From: Deltaproteobacteria bacterium | GTDB lineage: Bacteria; Desulfobacterota; JADFXK01 | Direction of reading: 5' to 3' | NCBI GenBank assembly: GCA_015233285.1 | Contig: JADFYA010000140.1 | Coordinates: 1 to 8,524, forward strand | Length of the DNA stretch: 8,524 nucleotides | Shown here: in pieces, positions 6,149-8,524 of the stretch | Position numbering within the stretch: the first letter of the stretch is position 1 | How the letters are laid out: the number at the start of each line of letters is the position of its first letter | Position numbers and translations under genes: made by a program | Notes under the pieces: generated by a model | What the model was told of the DNA's origin: nothing | Database searches by the model: none | Seen by the model: the letters and a program-made list of their open reading frames with translations, nothing else

Positions 6149-6251
6149 TATCCACAGATTTCGCAGATGAACGCAGATGGATGAGAGCCACAGATGCCTG
6201 CGATCATTTGTCTTTTTTAATCTGTGTAACTCGGCGCAATCTGCGGATTAA
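6149..6251. repeat. CACAGAT/CGCAGAT palindromic intergenic element
   Basis: In the 6093-6307 gap, the left arm (6149-6180, TATCCACAGATTTCGCAGAT...) holds near-tandem CACAGAT, CGCAGAT and CGCAGAT units. The right arm (6219-6251) carries their complement (AATCTGTGTAACTCGGCGCA and ATCTGCGGATT). Folding would give a long imperfect hairpin, with a further CCACAGATG at 6187-6195 and a T-rich run in the loop. Elements with this CACAGATT...AATCTGTG pattern recur between genes in many bacterial genomes (recollection). It separates GT9 A from the small virion-like gene and may act as a weak terminator. The remainder of the gap is AT-rich (TTAATAAAATTC on the minus strand near 6121-6132), which could hold a -10 box, but no good -35 is visible. 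No gene is seen here. Confidence 0.7.
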
Positions 6252-6307
6252 ATCATGGTCTGTCAACCACGGTTTCCTAATCGCCTAATGCACTCGTCGA
6301 ACTCAGG

Positions 6308-7375
6308 TTACTTACCGGGTTGGACCGGATGTGGTTCCCATGGAAAGTCGGCCATCCGTCGGCTGAACCGACTGGTTTCATAAACCCGGCCGATCTTTTC
6401 CGCTATCTCGTCAAAATCAAAGCCGGTCACACACAATGGTTGATGCTTTTCCGTCTGGGGGCAGCATTCGGGCCGAAAGCTACTCCGGTGACATGGTGAA
6501 CATCCCGCCCAGGATTGGACGGAATAGTCATGCCTGGTCAAGTGAGTCAGTTGATGGACCGATGATGATGTGGCCAGATAGATCTTGGGGGTTCCCCACA
6601 TCCCGGCCGCAGCCACCAGTCCTGTTTCCGGGCCGATGACCAGATCGGTGTAGCGCGTCATCAAAGCCAACTGGCGGAATGGTCCCCGGCCAATGGTTGA
6701 GAACGTCCGGTGATACTTCCAGGCACCCGATTCCGCCTGGGCATCCCCGGCCAAATAGACCACGGCGTCTTTATAATTATCAACCAGCCACTTCCCGATC
6801 GGCTCCAAAATAGGAATGGCTTTTTGGGCGGTTGATCCAGACACGGCCATGACGATCACAAAATCGTTCTTATGTTGCCGACGCCATTGACGTCCCCAGG
6901 CATCTTCTTCCGGCGTGAACCCCATGCTTCCAAGTCCTCCGGCTGCAAGGTCATCCTGATCCGGCGGGACCAGCCCAAATTTTTCAAACTGATAAGTATA
7001 AAATGATCTATTCCCGAATAATCGGCTCCGATGCTCCGGCGGTCCCCAAAACTCCGGCATGTCGTCCGTGGCCACACAACCTCTTTCAATCGTATTCTGG
7101 AGATTGACCACCACATCTGGCAATAGATCCGCCTCCAACTCCGCCCACCGCTCCCTCGCCCTGGCCCACCGGGTCTTCGCCGGCCCGGTATCCGGATCAT
7201 AAAAGCTATAAGCAGACACGCCCGGATGATGTTGCAGGATTTGACCGGTCCGAAAATTCGCCTCAACATGAATTAGAGCGGTCGGGAAAAGCCGCAGCAC
7301 GTGCTCGATCAGCGCCAGATTGTAAATGGCGTCGCCGTAGGCCCCATACCGGATGATCAATACCTTTTTTTTCAC
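6308..7375 (-). CDS. Glycosyltransferase family 9 protein, copy A (heptosyltransferase-like)
   Basis: This is a 355-residue GT-B-fold enzyme of the ADP-heptose:LPS heptosyltransferase type. The N-terminus has KKKVLIIRYGAYGDAI with the family GxxGD motif; its Asp15 corresponds to the proposed catalytic base of WaaC. A middle block ending in AVSGSTAQKAIP begins the C-terminal Rossmann domain, and GPETG (residues 248-252) takes the place of the donor-binding DTG of WaaC-type enzymes. Near the end is a Cys cluster: CSPCHR (292-297), CCP (304-306) and Cys315. The start is a GTG at 7373-7375, chosen because AGAGG lies 8 bases upstream and the N-terminus then matches copy B; a GTG at 7384 overlaps that ribosome site. 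Expected role: transfer of a sugar from a nucleotide donor in the cytoplasm. The acceptor is unknown and could be host LPS, a capsular glycan or a virion protein. It lies between two repeat-bearing gaps, like inserted cargo. Confidence 0.87.
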   Translation of the reverse strand: MKKKVLIIRYGAYGDAIYNLALIEHVLRLFPTALIHVEANFRTGQILQHHPGVSAYSFYDPDTGPAKTRWARARERWAELEADLLPDVVVNLQNTIERGCVATDDMPEFWGPPEHRSRLFGNRSFYTYQFEKFGLVPPDQDDLAAGGLGSMGFTPEEDAWGRQWRRQHKNDFVIVMAVSGSTAQKAIPILEPIGKWLVDNYKDAVVYLAGDAQAESGAWKYHRTFSTIGRGPFRQLALMTRYTDLVIGPETGLVAAAGMWGTPKIYLATSSSVHQLTHLTRHDYSVQSWAGCSPCHRSSFRPECCPQTEKHQPLCVTGFDFDEIAEKIGRVYETSRFSRRMADFPWEPHPVQPGK

Positions 7376-7383
7376 GGCCAACA

Positions 7384-7388
7384 CCTCT
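7384..7388 (-). promoter_or_regulatory. Ribosome binding site deciding the GT9 A start
   Basis: AGAGG on the minus strand lies 8 bases before the GTG at 7373-7375. The alternative GTG at 7382-7384 overlaps it and so has no usable site of its own. Confidence 0.6.
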
Positions 7389-7415
7389 AACTTACTGAAT
7401 TTAGTGGCTCCCTCT

Positions 7416-7475
7416 TGTCATTTCGAGCGAAGCGAGAAATCTTAATATTCCTCACATTCGTTCAGAATGACAAAG
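7416..7475. repeat. Palindromic intergenic repeat, intact copy (TGTCATTTCGAGCGAAGCG type)
   Basis: This 60-base element lies in the 7376-7566 gap between the capsid operon and GT9 A. Its left arm starts TGTCATTTCGA and its right arm ends TTCAGAATGACAAAG; the arms form an imperfect inverted repeat with an AT-rich middle. On the minus strand it reads CTTTGTCATTCTGAACGAA..., the sequence behind the frequent spurious peptide 'CHSER' in bacterial genomes (recollection, not a search). It is a small REP/MITE-like element that could fold in RNA and act as a partial terminator or processing site. A diverged copy lies at 2644-2703. The rest of the gap holds no convincing gene, only a 12-codon ORF without a ribosome site. 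Confidence 0.75.
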
Positions 7476-7566
7476 TGGGAGCGTTGGTTTTTGGGTTGCA
7501 TCCAAATGTTCTGCTGTATTTAGCTTCTTCCGCCAGGACTACCCGCGGTGATGATCATCTGCCGGA

Positions 7567-8007
7567 TCATTCAGCGGTGAATCGTTCCTGCCATTTCAGA
7601 TACGGGTGGGTGGTCAGGGTTACGCCCGGCTGGCCGGTGGTCTGGGTCAGCACCACAAAGTCACCTTTGCTGAAATCGGTTTCGGAGACCGCAAAATCCA
7701 CCACCGACTGATTGGCCACCCCGACGCCGGACACAAAGGCACAGGAACCGAAGGTGGGGCTGGCACTGGACAGTGAATCCCCGGCAGCCACCTTCCGCAA
7801 CTCCACTGTTCCCGTGGCACTGGCGGCTGTTCCTCCCACAAGCACATAAAGATGCGCCCCCACCACCTTTCCGGGACTCAACACCGGCCATCTAGCCAGC
7901 TCCGTCAGGGTGGACACGGCACTGGATATGGTCACCCCGGCCGTTCCCACCGGCATCCGGATATCATCAACTTTGGCGAAACTAGGATCGTCATAACTTC
8001 TATACAT
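7567..8007 (-). CDS. Small beta-rich virion protein, possible head decoration/fiber protein
   Basis: I place the start at the ATG at 8005-8007 (146 aa). A strong Shine-Dalgarno, GGGAGGTGA at 8013-8021, sits 5 bases upstream of it, and a GTG at 8014-8016 lies inside that ribosome site and so is an unlikely start. The protein is rich in Val, Thr, Ser, Gly and Ala in alternating strand-like runs (GVTISSAVSTL, VVGAHLYVLVGG, GTVELRKV, GDFVVLTQTTG), with no membrane segment, signal peptide or catalytic motif. A compact beta-sandwich is therefore likely. Its place directly behind the capsid gene is where tailed phages often carry decoration, head-fiber or head-completion proteins. I do not recognise a specific family, so the decoration role is inferred from size, composition and position. 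Confidence 0.6.
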   Translation of the reverse strand: MYRSYDDPSFAKVDDIRMPVGTAGVTISSAVSTLTELARWPVLSPGKVVGAHLYVLVGGTAASATGTVELRKVAAGDSLSSASPTFGSCAFVSGVGVANQSVVDFAVSETDFSKGDFVVLTQTTGQPGVTLTTHPYLKWQERFTAE

Positions 8008-8012
8008 GCTCT

Positions 8013-8021
8013 TCACCTCCC
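8013..8021 (-). promoter_or_regulatory. Ribosome binding site deciding the start of the small virion gene
   Basis: On the minus strand this reads GGGAGGTGA, close to the full anti-16S complement, and it ends 5 bases before the ATG at 8005-8007. The upstream GTG (8014-8016) is part of the site itself, which favours the ATG. Confidence 0.7.
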
Positions 8022-8042
8022 TCCAGGTCTTCAGTCCTTCAC

Positions 8043-8524
8043 CTATTCCGAATCAAACTTGACGATCCGGCAGTCGGGGTCCAACTCCCACATGATCTTA
8101 AAGCCCAGGATCGAATACCAGGCCATGGCCAACGACCGGCCGAAATCATCCGACATGGTTCGCAACTCCTCCGGCACGGCCACGGCTTCCATCACCGTCT
8201 CCGCCCCGAAAAAGTAAGCTTCACCATAGGCCCCACCAGCCCCGATGTTGTTGTTAAGTGAATTTGTTTCCCGAATAAACCGGCAATTGTAGTACCGGCC
8301 GATTTCCCCGTTTTGGGGGAATTTCGTGTACTGCATCACCTGCTCCAGGGAACTGTACAACCCCGAAGCCGCATCCACCGACAAAATGGCCGCGTATCCC
8401 TCCCCATCGAAGTAGGGGACGTTATTGGCCAACATGAAGTCGATGATCTTGCGGGCATGAAGAGCATTCAACTGGGAACCGCAAGTCCCGACCGGGACTC
8501 CATTCATGCCCGAGACCGAACCCG
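8043..8524 (-). CDS. Major capsid protein, C-terminal part (N4-gp56-like), partial
   Basis: The reading frame is open to the right edge, so the start lies outside the window; 159 C-terminal residues are visible and the Met at 8507 is only internal. The visible chain matches the C-terminal layout I associate with the N4-gp56 family of phage capsid proteins: a helix (ARKIIDFMLANNVPYFDGE), a YAAILSVDAASGL strand/turn, the block NGEIGRYYNCRFIRETN, a glycine-rich loop before AYFFGAETVMEAVAVPEEL, then DDFGRSLAMAWYSILGFKIMWELDPDCRIVKF at the end. In that family the 'GEIG...F.ET', 'FG...' and late 'W...G.K...' blocks occur in this order. It would form the icosahedral head shell. It is the first gene of the visible operon and is followed 35 bases later by a small virion-like gene. 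The family call comes from motif order by eye, without a search; another HK97-fold capsid family is the main alternative. Confidence 0.72.
   Translation of the reverse strand, partial: GSVSGMNGVPVGTCGSQLNALHARKIIDFMLANNVPYFDGEGYAAILSVDAASGLYSSLEQVMQYTKFPQNGEIGRYYNCRFIRETNSLNNNIGAGGAYGEAYFFGAETVMEAVAVPEELRTMSDDFGRSLAMAWYSILGFKIMWELDPDCRIVKFDSE

Noticed and set aside
6110..6150. Sigma-70 promoter upstream of the 102-aa gene
   Set aside because: A TAAAAT-like -10 is present in AT-rich sequence but no acceptable -35 at 16-18 bases; kept only as a remark.
7520..7566. 12-codon ORF (MIITAGSPGGRS) after the small virion gene
   Set aside because: Too short, no ribosome site, no recognisable feature.
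1..8524. tRNA, rRNA, CRISPR array or attachment site
   Set aside because: No cloverleaf, rRNA signature, regularly spaced direct repeats or tRNA-end duplication was seen on either strand.

Overview
The window reads as part of the virion-structure module of a tailed bacteriophage or prophage (Caudoviricetes). All ten supported genes lie on the minus strand, so the gene order runs from the right edge to the left. Three observations point to a phage: a capsid-like gene followed by a small virion-like gene, two connector/adaptor-like genes, and a large tail or hub protein with a jelly-roll (LamG-like) domain. The packing is dense, with short gaps and 4-base stop/start overlaps. The host cannot be named. 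DNA composition is moderately GC-rich by eye. The long gaps carry small palindromic repeats of kinds common in bacterial chromosomes (a TGTCATTTCGAGCGAAGCG element and a CACAGAT/CGCAGAT element). This suggests an integrated prophage, or a phage that has picked up host intergenic repeats.

Layout in transcription order. 8524-8043: C-terminal part of a major capsid protein (N4-gp56-like). 8007-7567: small beta-rich virion protein. 7566-7376: gap with a palindromic repeat. 7375-6308: glycosyltransferase family 9 (GT9) copy A. 6307-6093: gap with the CACAGAT palindrome. 6092-5784: small virion-like protein. 5772-5626: 48-residue Cys-rich protein. 5629-4643: GT9 copy B, overlapping its upstream neighbour by 4 bases. 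4646-3630: adaptor-like protein 1, overlapping GT9 B by 4 bases. 3538-2795: PAPS-reductase-family protein with CC and CxxC motifs. 2794-2543: gap with a nested set of decayed repeats. 2542-1883: adaptor-like protein 2. 1880-21: large tail/hub protein.

How the genes may work together: the structural genes build head, connector and tail. Interleaved with them, and partly translationally coupled to them, are cargo genes: two paralogous GT9 enzymes, a tiny Cys protein and a PP-loop/Fe-S-type enzyme. I infer either modification of the virion or host surface sugars, or a thiol/sulfur modification step. The sequence alone does not decide between these.

The left edge is anomalous. Bases 1-62 are an inverted copy (61 of 62 identical) of an internal piece of the tail gene at 1328-1389, and this copy supplies the gene's last 13 codons and its stop. 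It is either an assembly or amplification chimera, or a real inversion or truncation. The annotated C-terminus of the tail protein should not be trusted until this is checked.
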